Of a stretch of 64,000 nt of DNA, positions 8,525 to 17,625 are shown one piece after another; within the stretch, counting starts at the first letter, position 1, and every line of letters begins with the position of its first letter. Both the position numbers and the translations under genes were made by a program. The stretch is from positions 59,230 through 123,229 of the forward strand of contig CAVHPP010000003.1 in assembly GCA_963638105.1 (NCBI GenBank), written 5' to 3'. The notes below the pieces were generated by a model that made no database searches, was not told where the DNA came from, and saw only the letters and a program-made list of their open reading frames with translations. The DNA comes from CAG-217 sp963638105 (lineage in GTDB: Bacteria > Bacillota > Clostridia > Oscillospirales > Acutalibacteraceae).

Positions 8525-9700
8525 ATGGAATCCATGTGTGCTGAAACTGCCTATTTAATTGAACTGACCGCCGCCTTTTTGCGGGACGAGCCGATAACCT
8601 TGCGCCCGGATATGGATTATCGCAAGCTGTGCGGCATTGCCAAGGCGCATAATCTGATCGCTGTGGTGTACGCAGTGTGCAACAAGGCGCCCAATACCGG
8701 GGTGATCCCGGAGGACTGCCGACTGGCACTCAGCGAGCACTTCTTTAGCAGCGTGTTCCTGTACGAGCACCAAAAGCAAGGTGTGGAGCGGGTGTACCGC
8801 GTTCTCAGCGATGCCGGTATCCCCCATGTATTTTTTAAGGGCGCGATCTTAAAAGAGCTGTACCCGGTGCCGGAGTGCCGCCTAATGGGCGACATTGACC
8901 TGCTCATCAACCCGGCGGACCGCCAGGCAGCCAAAAAGGCGCTGATGAGCAGCGGTTTTGCCTGCACAGCCCAAAACGGCCCGGTATATGACTACCGCAA
9001 GGGCGATGTGTTGCTGGAGGTGCACACAACGCTGATCAGCGACGATCCCCGGTGTGAGACCGCCTTTGCAAACGCCATGGAGCATGCCCAATTTGAGGGC
9101 TGCTGCGGCAAATTGGAGGACAATTATCACTTTGCCTATCTGATCGCCCACTTGGCCCACCACTTTCGCTTTTACGGCGCCGGGATCAAACTGATCCTGG
9201 ATCTTGCCGCAATGCTGCAAAGGTGCCGGATCGACGAAAAAGCGGTGCTGACCTTGTGCGAAAAAGCCGGTTTGGCGCAATTCGCCAAGATTGTGCTCAC
9301 CGTGTGCTATCACTGGTACGGTGTGGGTACACCCTATGTGGACGACACAGCGGACTGCCAAGCGTTCCTGGTTCATTACGGTGCCTTTGGCAACGCGGAT
9401 CGGAACAAAAGCGCCGTCATTGCCCGGCGCCAAATGGAGCATGGCGAAAAGGTAAGCCCCCTGCGCAGCAAGCTGCGCCTGGCATTCCCCACATACAGCC
9501 AAATGCGCCACATACCTTATATTCGATTTTTGGACGGTCACCCTTGGCTGACCCCGTACGCCTGGTGCTACCGTCTGGTTTACAACACCCGGCACCGCAA
9601 GGACTTTATGGTGCGCACCGCCCGGGGACTGGACAGCGACGACGCCTACGCCGCCGCAAAAGAAGAACTGGAATTCTTTAAGGAGATGGGATTATTATGA
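8525..9700 (+). CDS. nucleotidyltransferase-family protein (NTP_transf_5-like)
   Basis: A 391-aa cytoplasmic protein. Its N-terminal half has the hallmark of the uncharacterised nucleotidyltransferase family: FFKGAILKELYP followed by GDIDLLI, where the two Asp would bind metal as in the polymerase-beta fold. The remainder is helical. Members of this family are common beside polysaccharide and surface-glycan genes, but their substrates are mostly unknown. The gene has no clear ribosome binding site of its own. Its ATG lies 2 nt after the NUDIX stop and its own stop overlaps the GH27 start (ATGA), so the three genes are translationally coupled. ATG at 8534 is an alternative start. Confidence 0.75.
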   Translation: MESMCAETAYLIELTAAFLRDEPITLRPDMDYRKLCGIAKAHNLIAVVYAVCNKAPNTGVIPEDCRLALSEHFFSSVFLYEHQKQGVERVYRVLSDAGIPHVFFKGAILKELYPVPECRLMGDIDLLINPADRQAAKKALMSSGFACTAQNGPVYDYRKGDVLLEVHTTLISDDPRCETAFANAMEHAQFEGCCGKLEDNYHFAYLIAHLAHHFRFYGAGIKLILDLAAMLQRCRIDEKAVLTLCEKAGLAQFAKIVLTVCYHWYGVGTPYVDDTADCQAFLVHYGAFGNADRNKSAVIARRQMEHGEKVSPLRSKLRLAFPTYSQMRHIPYIRFLDGHPWLTPYAWCYRLVYNTRHRKDFMVRTARGLDSDDAYAAAKEELEFFKEMGLL

Positions 9701-11430
9701 TTTTTGGCATCATTTTACTGGCGATTGCAGCCATTTTGCTGGTGTGGTTCATAGCCTGGTTTATCATCACCCGCGTCAACGGCAACTGCCCGCTGTGCGC
9801 CATGGAAAAAATTGCACACCCCTCTAAGCTGACCATCGACACCACGGACGCACCGGATTACGGCGGCGCCACTGTGCCCCCGATGGGCTGGTCCAGCTGG
9901 AACACCTTTCGCCAAAACATCAATCAGGATCTGATTTTGGAGGTGGCGGAGGCCATGGAGGCCAGCGGTCTGGCGGAAGCGGGCTACAACTATATCAACC
10001 TGGACGACTGCTGGCACAGCTCTGTGCGAGACGAAATGGGTCGCCTGCAAGGGGATTTGGGCACCTTCTCCATGGGAATTCCGGCGCTGATTAAACAGCT
10101 AAACAGCCGGGGCTTTAAGGTGGGTCTGTACTCCTCTAACGGCACCCTCACCTGCGAGGATCTGCCGGCCAGCTTGGGTCACGAGCGGCTGGATGCCAAA
10201 ACCTTGGCCAGCTGGGGCTGCGAATTCTTCAAGTATGACTTTTGTCATCACCATGTATTAAAGGGCGATGTGCCCATTATTGAAAACCTGCAACTGAACC
10301 TGCCGGGTACGACAGAACCGGCGCTGATCCTGCTGCCCGGCGAAGCGGAATTTACCGGCAAAGGCCGGGTGGTCAAGTGCAGCGATCTGCCCTCCGGTCA
10401 AGGCATCGGTATGATCGGTTACGGCTCCGGCACCGCCGGATTCCGCTTTAGCGTAGAAGCAGGCGGCACCTATGCCCTGACCCTGGCCTATAACAAATCT
10501 CTGTGCATCCACCAGCGCTACCTGCGCATTCGGGTCAACAACGGCAAGGAACATGAGCTGCTGTTCCCCACCACCAAGGGCGCCAGCCCCACCGGCCGTA
10601 TCCAGCTGACGGTTGAGCTGCAATCGGGCGAGAACCACCTGTTACTCTACAACCCGGTGGTTACCCGCGCCGATTCCTCTTACCTGCAATACGCCCGCAT
10701 GGGTCGAGAACTGCACGAGGCCACCAAGGAATGGGCTGCCATCACCGGCGAGGAGGAGCGCCCCATCATCTATTCCATCTGCGAATGGGGCTTTGCTTAT
10801 CCCTACAAATGGGGAGCCAAGGCAGGCAATATGTGGCGCACCACGCCGGATATCATGCCCAAGTGGCTAAGCATTAAGGCTATTTATGAGCACAATGTAC
10901 GCCTGTATGACCACGCCGGTCCCGGTGCCTGGAACGACCCGGATATGCTGGAAGTAGGCAACGGCAAGCTGACTGAGGACGAGAACAAGGCACACTTCTC
11001 CCTGTGGTGCATGATGGCCGCGCCGCTGATCCTGGGCAATGATGTGCGCAAGTTTGTGGACGGCAACAACGAGCCTGTGCGGGAGAACCCCACCTTAAAA
11101 ATTGTCACCAACAAGAACCTGATCAACATTGACCAGGATCCGCTGTGCAAGCCCTGCAAGCGCATTCGACGCCAGGCCGGGCTGGATATTCTGGCTCGCC
11201 CGCTGCAAAACGGCGATGTGGCCCTGTGCCTGTTTAACAAAGGCACCTCCCGCCGCACCGTCACCTACGACATTAACGCCCTGGCGGACGATGCGTACCT
11301 GAACTTCCGCAAAACGCCCGGCAAGTACGAGGTGCACGAGCTGTGGAGCGACGAGTGGTTCAACGACAACACCATTAACGCCACCGTACCCCACCACGGC
11401 GTAAAGGTCTATCGTATCCATAATTCCTAA
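9697..11430 (+). CDS. membrane-anchored GH27 alpha-galactosidase with inserted beta-sandwich-like domain
   Basis: Hydrolyses terminal alpha-galactosides, by family membership. Residues 1-26 form an uncleaved membrane anchor, followed by CPLC. The GH27 barrel begins at PPMGWSSWN (61-69) and includes NLDDCWH and FFKYDFC, whose D181 is the expected nucleophile. The acid/base should be D416 in AWNDPDML. Between about residues 190 and 340 the barrel is interrupted by some 150 residues rich in beta strands (GTAGFRFSVEAGGTYAL, LRIRVNN, NHLLLYNP) that look like a carbohydrate-binding beta-sandwich. The barrel resumes at EATKEWAAI. After the barrel come about 80 residues of C-terminal beta domain. The start overlaps the previous stop by 4 nt. 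Topology implies an extracellular enzyme, unless the N-terminus is reversed. Confidence 0.88.
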   Translation: MIFGIILLAIAAILLVWFIAWFIITRVNGNCPLCAMEKIAHPSKLTIDTTDAPDYGGATVPPMGWSSWNTFRQNINQDLILEVAEAMEASGLAEAGYNYINLDDCWHSSVRDEMGRLQGDLGTFSMGIPALIKQLNSRGFKVGLYSSNGTLTCEDLPASLGHERLDAKTLASWGCEFFKYDFCHHHVLKGDVPIIENLQLNLPGTTEPALILLPGEAEFTGKGRVVKCSDLPSGQGIGMIGYGSGTAGFRFSVEAGGTYALTLAYNKSLCIHQRYLRIRVNNGKEHELLFPTTKGASPTGRIQLTVELQSGENHLLLYNPVVTRADSSYLQYARMGRELHEATKEWAAITGEEERPIIYSICEWGFAYPYKWGAKAGNMWRTTPDIMPKWLSIKAIYEHNVRLYDHAGPGAWNDPDMLEVGNGKLTEDENKAHFSLWCMMAAPLILGNDVRKFVDGNNEPVRENPTLKIVTNKNLINIDQDPLCKPCKRIRRQAGLDILARPLQNGDVALCLFNKGTSRRTVTYDINALADDAYLNFRKTPGKYEVHELWSDEWFNDNTINATVPHHGVKVYRIHNS

Positions 11431-11440
11431 CAACATACAA

Positions 11441-11479
11441 AACAGGCTAAGCAATCCAAATTGCTTAGCCTGTTTTTTT
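11441..11479. terminator. terminator between convergent GH27 and GntR genes
   Basis: A 14-bp stem, AACAGGCTAAGCAA with its complement at 11461-11474, followed by a run of Ts. It sits between two convergent genes and could serve both. Confidence 0.9.
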
Positions 11480-11499
11480 GCGTCTGTATTGGTGTATGC

Positions 11500-12207
11500 T
11501 TATTCGTAAATCTGGTGCTCGCCGGTCATCATATCCGTTAAGTGCGCTTCCACCAGCGCCACCGCCCGAGCGGTATCGCCGTTGAGCAGCTGCACCAGCA
11601 GTTGCTGCAAGTAATGGTACAGAGACGCTTTGCCATAGCGCTGCACATAACGGGCGCCCAGCTGCACATTGGCAGTCTTAAAAGAATTATAGATCAGCGG
11701 CGCAAAGGTGTTGCCGCTAAGGAAACTCAGTTCCTGATTATACGCATAAGCCAGCTCCGACACCTGCTGCGGGTCATCCGTCTCAGCCATTTTGTCCACA
11801 AAATCCTCCAGCTTTTGTACCTCTGCCTCCGTAATGGCGCGGGCAGTGAGCTTGCGCACGGAAAAACAGTCAATCAGGATCTTAAACTCCAGCAGGGAGC
11901 GAATTTCCTGCTCCGGGAGAATACCGCCGTTATAGTGCATAATGGACAGAAAAATATCCGACTTGCCCACCCGGCGATAATCTGCCACAAAGGTGCCCAC
12001 CCGAGGTCGTACCTCTAAGAAGCCTTTGTGTGCCATCTCCGCAATGCCGCTATTCACTACACCCCGGCTTACATCCATCATCTCCGCCAACTCCCGCTCC
12101 GTAGGCAGCTGGGCGCCGATGGGCAGCTCGCCGGACAAAATCTTGTCCTCCACAGACGAAATAAACAATTCCTTCAAGCTGGCGGTCTGTAACTTTTCAA
12201 ATTCCAT
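11500..12207 (-). CDS. FadR-type GntR transcriptional regulator
   Basis: A 235-aa DNA-binding protein. Residues 10-75 are a GntR winged helix (LPTERELAEMMDVSRGVV, then GFLEVRPRVGTFV). The rest is an all-helical ligand-binding domain of the FadR/FCD class. The start at 12207 is preferred over longer in-frame versions because AGGAGGGG ends 5 nt upstream. The gene is divergent from the DUF5692-like membrane protein, with a symmetric TGGTAATACCA site at its own transcription start, so autorepression is likely and control of the neighbour is plausible. The effector is unknown. Confidence 0.87.
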   Translation of the reverse strand: MEFEKLQTASLKELFISSVEDKILSGELPIGAQLPTERELAEMMDVSRGVVNSGIAEMAHKGFLEVRPRVGTFVADYRRVGKSDIFLSIMHYNGGILPEQEIRSLLEFKILIDCFSVRKLTARAITEAEVQKLEDFVDKMAETDDPQQVSELAYAYNQELSFLSGNTFAPLIYNSFKTANVQLGARYVQRYGKASLYHYLQQLLVQLLNGDTARAVALVEAHLTDMMTGEHQIYE

Positions 12208-12228
12208 AGGTTCCCCTCCTGTGGTTCT

Positions 12229-12239
12229 TGGTAATACCA
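12229..12239. promoter_or_regulatory. FadR/GntR-type operator palindrome
   Basis: TGGTAATACCA is a perfect 11-bp dyad matching the general GT...AC form of FadR-subfamily operators. It lies at the predicted start site of the gntR transcript. Confidence 0.65.
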
Positions 12240-12244
12240 GTGAC

Positions 12245-12273
12245 ATTGTACCATCTTTGCTACTCAATTTCAA
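12245..12273 (-). promoter_or_regulatory. promoter of the FadR-type regulator
   Basis: On the minus strand TTGAAA (12273-12268), 17-bp spacer, TACAAT (12250-12245). Confidence 0.75.
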
Positions 12274-12333
12274 CAAAAAACCGCCCCGGTTTTTGCCAAT
12301 ATGTAGAAATGTGCAGCCGGGCTTGTTAAAAGA

Positions 12334-12362
12334 TTGACAATCTGCAAAAACAGGACTAAACT
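12334..12362 (+). promoter_or_regulatory. promoter of the DUF5692-like gene, with hairpin leader
   Basis: TTGACA (12334-12339), 17-bp spacer, TAAACT (12357-12362). The leader then carries two short perfect hairpins: GGGCGG/CCGCCC at 12375-12390 and TTGCG/CGCAA at 12400-12415. Neither is followed by a T-run. Confidence 0.7.
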
Positions 12363-12443
12363 GTACATTGAAGCGGGCGGAAAACCGCCCACGGAAGGGT
12401 TGCGCTGCGGCGCAAGATGATTTATTTTTAGGAGGAGATAACT

Positions 12444-13484
12444 ATGTTATTCCAAATCTACGGCGATACTGCGCTGTGGCAGCTGCTGGGCTGGGCATTG
12501 GTCTTCACCGGGTTGGTGCTGGCTAACGAGATCGCCCGCCGCTCCAAGGCAGGCGGCATTTTCTTTTTCCTGGTGCTTCCGGCTGCGCTGAGCGTGTACT
12601 TTATCGTCATCAATGTGGCGGCCGCAAAGGGCGTTGACTGGGCGGTTAATAACGATACGGTGGTCCACATGAACAGCTGGTTCCATTATGCCAAGCTGTA
12701 TGCAGCCACCGCAGGGTGCATCGGCTTTATGATGCTTAAGTACAAGTGGAGCATCGGCAAGACCCAGTGGTTCAAGGTGTTCCCCTTTGTGATCGTGGCC
12801 ATTAACATTCTCATCGCTGTGGCCAGCGACTTTGAGTCTGCCATTAAGGGCATCAGCGCCGGCGGTGCTGCCGGTGGTTGGTGGCTCTCCAGTGAAAATG
12901 TGTGGCTGTTCGGCGGCTGGTGGAATATCCTCAACGGCCTGGCCGGTATCATCAACATTCTGTGTATGACCGGCTGGTGGGGTATTTACACCTCTAAGAA
13001 CCACCAAGATATGCTGTGGCCGGATATGACCTGGTGCTACATTCTGGCCTACGATGTGTGGAACTTTGAGTACACCTACAACAACCTGCCCACCCACTCC
13101 TGGTACTGCGGCCTGGCTCTGCTGCTGGCGCCCACCTTTGCCAACGCACTGTGGAACAAGGGCGGCTGGATCCAGAACCGTGCCAACACTTTGGCCATTT
13201 GGTGTATGTTTGCCCAGGTGTTCCCGCTGTTCCAGGATCAGGGCAAGTTCGCCGTGATCACCAGCGTGTATGCTGACGGATTTATGAACCCGGCGGTGCA
13301 CCCCACTGCTGCCAATCCCACGGCGCAGGGCGTAATCTCCGTACTGGCGCTGGTCGTCAATGTGGTGGTATTCGGTTTCATTATGAAGAAGGCCAAGGAG
13401 ACCAAGACCAACCCCTATCGCCACGAGATCTTCACCCATCAGAAGGACTTCCAGCTGGCTATGAGCCGCGCGGAAGGCAAATAA
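12444..13484 (+). CDS. polytopic membrane protein, DUF5692-like
   Basis: A 346-aa integral membrane protein with about nine or ten hydrophobic segments and an unusual wealth of Trp (GGWWLSS, GGWWNILNG, TGWWGIY, LWPDMTWCYILAYDVWNFEYTYNN split over one block). I associate this pattern with the uncharacterised DUF5692 family, where no function is established. A strong AGGAGGAGA site 5 nt before the ATG fixes the start. It is monocistronic, with its own promoter and terminator, and divergent from a FadR-type regulator that may control it. Polar Asp, Glu and Tyr residues within the Trp-rich helices suggest a small-molecule or ion pathway, which is inference only. Confidence 0.75.
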   Translation: MLFQIYGDTALWQLLGWALVFTGLVLANEIARRSKAGGIFFFLVLPAALSVYFIVINVAAAKGVDWAVNNDTVVHMNSWFHYAKLYAATAGCIGFMMLKYKWSIGKTQWFKVFPFVIVAINILIAVASDFESAIKGISAGGAAGGWWLSSENVWLFGGWWNILNGLAGIINILCMTGWWGIYTSKNHQDMLWPDMTWCYILAYDVWNFEYTYNNLPTHSWYCGLALLLAPTFANALWNKGGWIQNRANTLAIWCMFAQVFPLFQDQGKFAVITSVYADGFMNPAVHPTAANPTAQGVISVLALVVNVVVFGFIMKKAKETKTNPYRHEIFTHQKDFQLAMSRAEGK

Positions 13485-13502
13485 TTGTACATAGATAAAG
13501 GA

Positions 13503-13536
13503 AGGGCCGTATCCCTTGTGGATACGGTCCTTTTTG
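13503..13536. terminator. terminator downstream of the DUF5692-like gene
   Basis: The stem AGGGCCGTATCC / GGATACGGTCCT followed by TTTTT lies between convergent genes. A near-identical stem core (GGACCGTATC) is reused in the terminator at 18675-18703. Confidence 0.9.
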
Positions 13537-13544
13537 TATGCCTG

Positions 13545-14189
13545 TTAATACCCCAGTTCCTCGTCCACGATCAGCACCTTAATGCGGCCGATGTGGCGGT
13601 CAAAGGCGGTGGTCACATAGTTGCAGCACACCCGCTGGGGGCTAAAGCAGCCGTCGCACAGAGCGGGGTCTTCCTGATCCAGGCTGATACAGTGGCCGGT
13701 AGCGGCGCAAGGGGTCTTGCAGCTGAGCCGCCGGGTGTTGCGGGGGGCGGCAATGCGCTTGACCCGCTCTACCGCCTGGTCAAAGGTGTCTACGATCTTG
13801 TTGCGCCCCACGATCATAATCACCTGACGGGGTCCAAACACAATACAGGCCACCCGGTTGGAGTTGCCGTCCACATTATACAGCACACCGTCGGTGGTAA
13901 TGGCGTTGGAAGACGTAAAGTAGGCGTCGCAGCCAAAGGCGTCCTGGTAGCATTGGCGCAGGGCCTCGCCCTCCAGTCCGGCCCGGTTGATATATTGATA
14001 ATCCCCACCGGAGAGCAGGTCGATCACGCCCACTTCCTTTAAGGTCTCCGACCCGCCGTGGGACACGCTGCTGCCCGCCGGCACCAGCTTTTGCACCAGG
14101 GGCAGCACCTGTGCCCGGCTTTCCAAATAATACGGCTCAAAGCCCCGCTTTTTTAAGTTCTTGATGGTTTCTTCTATTCTTGCGTCCAT
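13545..14189 (-). CDS. LUD domain protein (LutC-like, DUF162)
   Basis: A 214-aa protein of the lactate-utilisation (LUD) family. The sequence runs MDARIEETIKNLKKRGFEPYYL, then SVSHGGSETLKEVGV (the conserved GGS.T loop), ITTDGVLYNVDGNSNR and a VGRNKIV segment. A cysteine-bearing tail (CKTPCAATGHC and CDGCF) is typical of stand-alone clostridial members and may bind metal or an Fe-S centre. There are no LutA/LutB partners here, so lactate oxidation cannot be claimed. The start at 14189 follows GAAAGGAGCG. It lies 16 nt downstream of YifB in the same direction and is probably co-transcribed with it. Confidence 0.85.
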   Translation of the reverse strand: MDARIEETIKNLKKRGFEPYYLESRAQVLPLVQKLVPAGSSVSHGGSETLKEVGVIDLLSGGDYQYINRAGLEGEALRQCYQDAFGCDAYFTSSNAITTDGVLYNVDGNSNRVACIVFGPRQVIMIVGRNKIVDTFDQAVERVKRIAAPRNTRRLSCKTPCAATGHCISLDQEDPALCDGCFSPQRVCCNYVTTAFDRHIGRIKVLIVDEELGY

Positions 14190-14205
14190 TGCAGTCGCTC
14201 CTTTC

Positions 14206-15732
14206 TTATCGGTTCCAGTATTTCCGGTCCAGCGCCCGATATTGCAGCGCCTCCGAGATGTGGGCGCCGTTAATGTCCTCTGCCTGCTCCAGGTCCGCAA
14301 TGGTGCGGGCAATGCGCAGGATTTTGTCATACGCCCGGGCAGACAGTCCTAATTTATCAAAGCTGATTTGCAGCAGAGCGGAGGCATCCTCCGTCAGGCG
14401 GCAACAGTCCTTGGTCATTTGGGGCGGCATTTTGGCATTGCAGGTAATACCGGTGCCCGCAAAGCGCCTCGCCTGCATTTGGCGTGCCCGGTTCACCCGC
14501 TGCCGAATGGCGCTGCTTGGCTCGCCCCGGGTGGTATCTGCCAACTGGGCATAGTCCACGCTCTGCACCTCCACATGCAGGTCGATCCGATCCAAAATGG
14601 GACCGCTGACCTTGTCCCGGTAGCGGTTCACCGCCGCCTGGCTGCAAGTGCAGTCCTTGGTAGGGTGACCTAAAAAGCCGCAGGGGCAGGGGTTCATAGC
14701 CGCCACCACCATAATATTGGAGGGGTAGGTCAGGCTGCCCCCGGCGCGGGAAATGGTGATCACACCGTCCTCCAACGGCTGGCGCAGGGACTCCTTGGTG
14801 CGCCGGTCAAACTCCGGGAACTCGTCCATAAACAGCACCCCGTTATGGGCCAGGCTAATCTCGCCGGGCTTGGGCACCGCACCGCCGCCGGTAAGCCCCT
14901 GGGGCGATACCGTGTGGTGGGGACTGCGAAAAGGTCGGTGGCTGATCAACCGGGTGCCGCTGGGCAGTGCCCCGGCAATGGAATAGATCTTAGTGGTCTC
15001 GATCTGCTCCTCAAAGGTCATCTCCGGCAAAATAGACGGCAGCCGCTTGGCCAGCATAGACTTGCCGGTGCCCGGCGGGCCGATCATCAGGCAGTTATGG
15101 CCGCCGGCGGCTGCGATCTCCAGCGCCCGCTTGGCGTTCTGCTGCCCCTTTACATCGGCAAAGTCCAGATACTCCAGCGTGTCCTCCTCCGGGGAAAATG
15201 CCCGGTAGCAAGGCTCTACCGGCGCCTTGCCCTGCAAGTGATCCAGCACCTGGCGCACATGGGCCACCGGCAACACATCTATGCCCTCCACAATGCTGCC
15301 CTCGTCCCGATTGGCAGCGGGGACAAACACCGCGTGCAGCCCTTTCTCCCGGGCGCACAACACCATAGGCAGCACCCCGGTACAGGGCCGGATTTCGCCG
15401 TCCAAAGACAGCTCGCCTAAAAAGGCACAGCCATCGGTGCTGCCGTGAATTTGGCCGCTGGCTTTCATCAGTGCCACAAACACCGGCAGGTCGTAAACGG
15501 CGCCCTCTTTCTTTACATCTGCCGGGGCAATATTTACCGTCATACGGGACACCGGGAACTGGTAGCCCCCGTTCTTAATGGTGGCCCGCACCCGCTCCCG
15601 ACTCTCTCGCACCGCCATATCCGGCAGACCCACAATGTCAAACCGGGGCAGACCGGTGCTGATGTCCGCCTCTACCGTAACGGAAAAAGCGTCCAGCCCG
15701 TTTAGGCCCAAGCTCTCCACCTTCGCATACAT
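14206..15732 (-). CDS. comM: YifB/ComM family magnesium-chelatase-like AAA+ ATPase
   Basis: A 508-aa AAA+ protein. The N-terminal Lon-protease-like fold (residues 1-170) is followed by the ATPase with Walker A GPPGTGKS at 218-225, Walker B-like VLFMDEFPEF, and a C-terminal Mg-chelatase-like region with the zinc-type motif CPCGFLGHP...CTC. In Gammaproteobacteria ComM is a hexameric helicase extending branch migration during natural transformation. In Clostridia YifB is widespread but untested. The ATG at 15732 has AGGAGAAGAGG upstream. Its promoter overlaps the -35 region of the divergent phosphosugar mutase gene. Confidence 0.92.
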   Translation of the reverse strand: MYAKVESLGLNGLDAFSVTVEADISTGLPRFDIVGLPDMAVRESRERVRATIKNGGYQFPVSRMTVNIAPADVKKEGAVYDLPVFVALMKASGQIHGSTDGCAFLGELSLDGEIRPCTGVLPMVLCAREKGLHAVFVPAANRDEGSIVEGIDVLPVAHVRQVLDHLQGKAPVEPCYRAFSPEEDTLEYLDFADVKGQQNAKRALEIAAAGGHNCLMIGPPGTGKSMLAKRLPSILPEMTFEEQIETTKIYSIAGALPSGTRLISHRPFRSPHHTVSPQGLTGGGAVPKPGEISLAHNGVLFMDEFPEFDRRTKESLRQPLEDGVITISRAGGSLTYPSNIMVVAAMNPCPCGFLGHPTKDCTCSQAAVNRYRDKVSGPILDRIDLHVEVQSVDYAQLADTTRGEPSSAIRQRVNRARQMQARRFAGTGITCNAKMPPQMTKDCCRLTEDASALLQISFDKLGLSARAYDKILRIARTIADLEQAEDINGAHISEALQYRALDRKYWNR

Positions 15733-15765
15733 AATAACGACCTCTTCTCCTGATTTTCTGCTTCT

Positions 15766-15829
15766 ATTATACACGACCGGCAGCCGTTTGACAATGCTTA
15801 TTGACACCGGTGCAAATTGGGATTAAAAT
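15766..15829. promoter_or_regulatory. overlapping divergent promoters (yifB and phosphosugar mutase)
   Basis: Minus strand: TTGTCA (15794-15789), 17 bp, TATAAT (15771-15766) for yifB. Plus strand: TTGACA (15801-15806), 17 bp, TAAAAT (15824-15829) for the mutase. A second TTGACA at 15788-15793 lies on top of the yifB -35. Confidence 0.75.
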
Positions 15830-15891
15830 AATAGCGTGATGAGAAGCGGAAAGAGACAGACCCATCGTCAAAGAAAGGCAAAGGTGACAGT

Positions 15892-17604
15892 ATGAATACC
15901 ACAGAACTTTATACCCAGTGGCTGGAAAAGGCCACCGCTGATCCGGACCTGCAGGCAGAGCTGCAAGCCATCGCCGGACAGGATGAGGAAATTCGCGATC
16001 GGTTCTACCGCTCGCTGGAGTTCGGCACCGCCGGACTGCGTGGCGTGATCGGTGCCGGTACAAACCGTATGAATGTGTACACCGTAGGCCGTGCCACCCA
16101 AGGGCTGGCCGATTACCTAAATGCCAAATACGACCATCCGTCCGTGGCCATCGGCTATGACTCCCGGATCAAAAGCGACCTATTCTCCAAAGAGGCGGCT
16201 GCCGTTCTGGCAGGCAACGGCATTAAGGTCTATCTTTATGAAGAGCTGGAACCGACCCCCTGCCTGTCCTTTGCGGTGCGGCAGCTGGGCGCCCAAAGCG
16301 GCATTATCCTCACCGCCTCCCACAACCCGGCCAAGTATAACGGCTACAAGTGCTACAACAAAAACGGCTACCAAATGACCGATGACGAGGCGGCGGAAAC
16401 TTACCATTATATTGAAAAGGTGGACTACTTCACCGGCATTCAGAAAGCGAACTTTGACGCCGCTGTGGCAGACGGCACCGTGGAATACATTGGCGACAAG
16501 ATGATGACCGCCTTTCTGGACGCGGTAGAGACCCAGTGTATGAACCGGGGCGTGTGCCAAAAGGCAGACCTGAAAGTGATCTACACCCCCTTAAACGGCA
16601 CCGGCAATAAACCGGTACGGGCGATCCTTGACCGGATCGGCGTGCCCCATGTGTATGTGGTGCCGGAGCAGGAGCTGCCGGACGGCAACTTCCCCACCTG
16701 CCCCTACCCGAACCCGGAGATCAAGCAGGCCTTTGAACTGGCACTGAAAATGAACGAAAACATCCACGCCGATCTTCTGCTGGCCACCGACCCGGACTGC
16801 GACCGGGTTGGCATTGCGGTGATGCAAGGGGGCAAGGTACGGCTGATGAGCGGGAATGAAGTGGGCGCTATGCTGCTGAATTACCTGCTGGAAATGCGCA
16901 AGCAAAAAGGCACCCTGAGCCAAAACAGCGTGGCGGTGAAGTCCTTTGTATCCACCGACCTGGCCCAAGCCATTGCCGCGCGCTACGGCTGCACCTTTAA
17001 AAATCTGCTCACCGGATTTAAGTACATCGGCGAGGTGGTGACGCAGCTGGAGTCCCAGGGCCGTGCAGACGACTTTGTGATGGGCTTTGAGGAAAGCTAC
17101 GGCTATTTGGCCGGCACCCATGCCCGGGATAAGGACGCCGTGGTGGCCAGTATGCTCATTTGCGAAATGGCCGCCTACTACAAGCTGCAAGGGCTGAGTT
17201 TGGGCGATGTAATGGACAAAATTTACGCCGACTACGGCTACTACGACAACGCAGTGGTCAGCTACACCTTTGAGGGCGAGGCCGGAATGGAAAAGATGGC
17301 CAGGATTATGAACCACCTGCGCCAAAACCCGCCAAAGTCCCTGGGCGGCAGCCCGGTGGTGGAGCACAGCGACTACCAAAGCTCCCTGTCCACCGATCTG
17401 GTTAGCGGCAAGTCCACCCCCATTGACCTGCCTAAATCCAACGTACTGGAATACAAGGCGGAGAACGGCTGCAAGCTGATCGTGCGCCCCTCCGGCACGG
17501 AGCCGAAAATCAAAACCTATGTGACCGCCGTGGCCGCAGATAAAGCCGTTGCCCAAAAAATGGGGCAGCAGCTCATAGACGAAAGCGCCGCCTGGATGGC
17601 GTAA
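15892..17604 (+). CDS. phospho-sugar mutase (phosphoglucomutase/phosphomannomutase)
   Basis: A 570-aa enzyme interconverting hexose 1- and 6-phosphates. The family signature TASHNP contains the phosphorylated S143. The Mg loop is DPDCDR (in ATDPDCDRVGIA), the sugar-specificity loop is GFEESYGY, and the phosphate-binding RPSGTEPK motif lies near the C-terminus. Length and N-terminus (WLEKATADPDLQAEL, then FGTAGLRG) match the clostridial PgcA-like group acting on glucose phosphate. It links galactose and glucose released by the neighbouring glycosidases to glycolysis and cell-wall precursors. It has its own promoter, and a 31-codon membrane peptide follows after 21 nt. Confidence 0.93.
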   Translation: MNTTELYTQWLEKATADPDLQAELQAIAGQDEEIRDRFYRSLEFGTAGLRGVIGAGTNRMNVYTVGRATQGLADYLNAKYDHPSVAIGYDSRIKSDLFSKEAAAVLAGNGIKVYLYEELEPTPCLSFAVRQLGAQSGIILTASHNPAKYNGYKCYNKNGYQMTDDEAAETYHYIEKVDYFTGIQKANFDAAVADGTVEYIGDKMMTAFLDAVETQCMNRGVCQKADLKVIYTPLNGTGNKPVRAILDRIGVPHVYVVPEQELPDGNFPTCPYPNPEIKQAFELALKMNENIHADLLLATDPDCDRVGIAVMQGGKVRLMSGNEVGAMLLNYLLEMRKQKGTLSQNSVAVKSFVSTDLAQAIAARYGCTFKNLLTGFKYIGEVVTQLESQGRADDFVMGFEESYGYLAGTHARDKDAVVASMLICEMAAYYKLQGLSLGDVMDKIYADYGYYDNAVVSYTFEGEAGMEKMARIMNHLRQNPPKSLGGSPVVEHSDYQSSLSTDLVSGKSTPIDLPKSNVLEYKAENGCKLIVRPSGTEPKIKTYVTAVAADKAVAQKMGQQLIDESAAWMA

Positions 17605-17625
17605 CAGAAAGGAAGTAGAGAGAAT

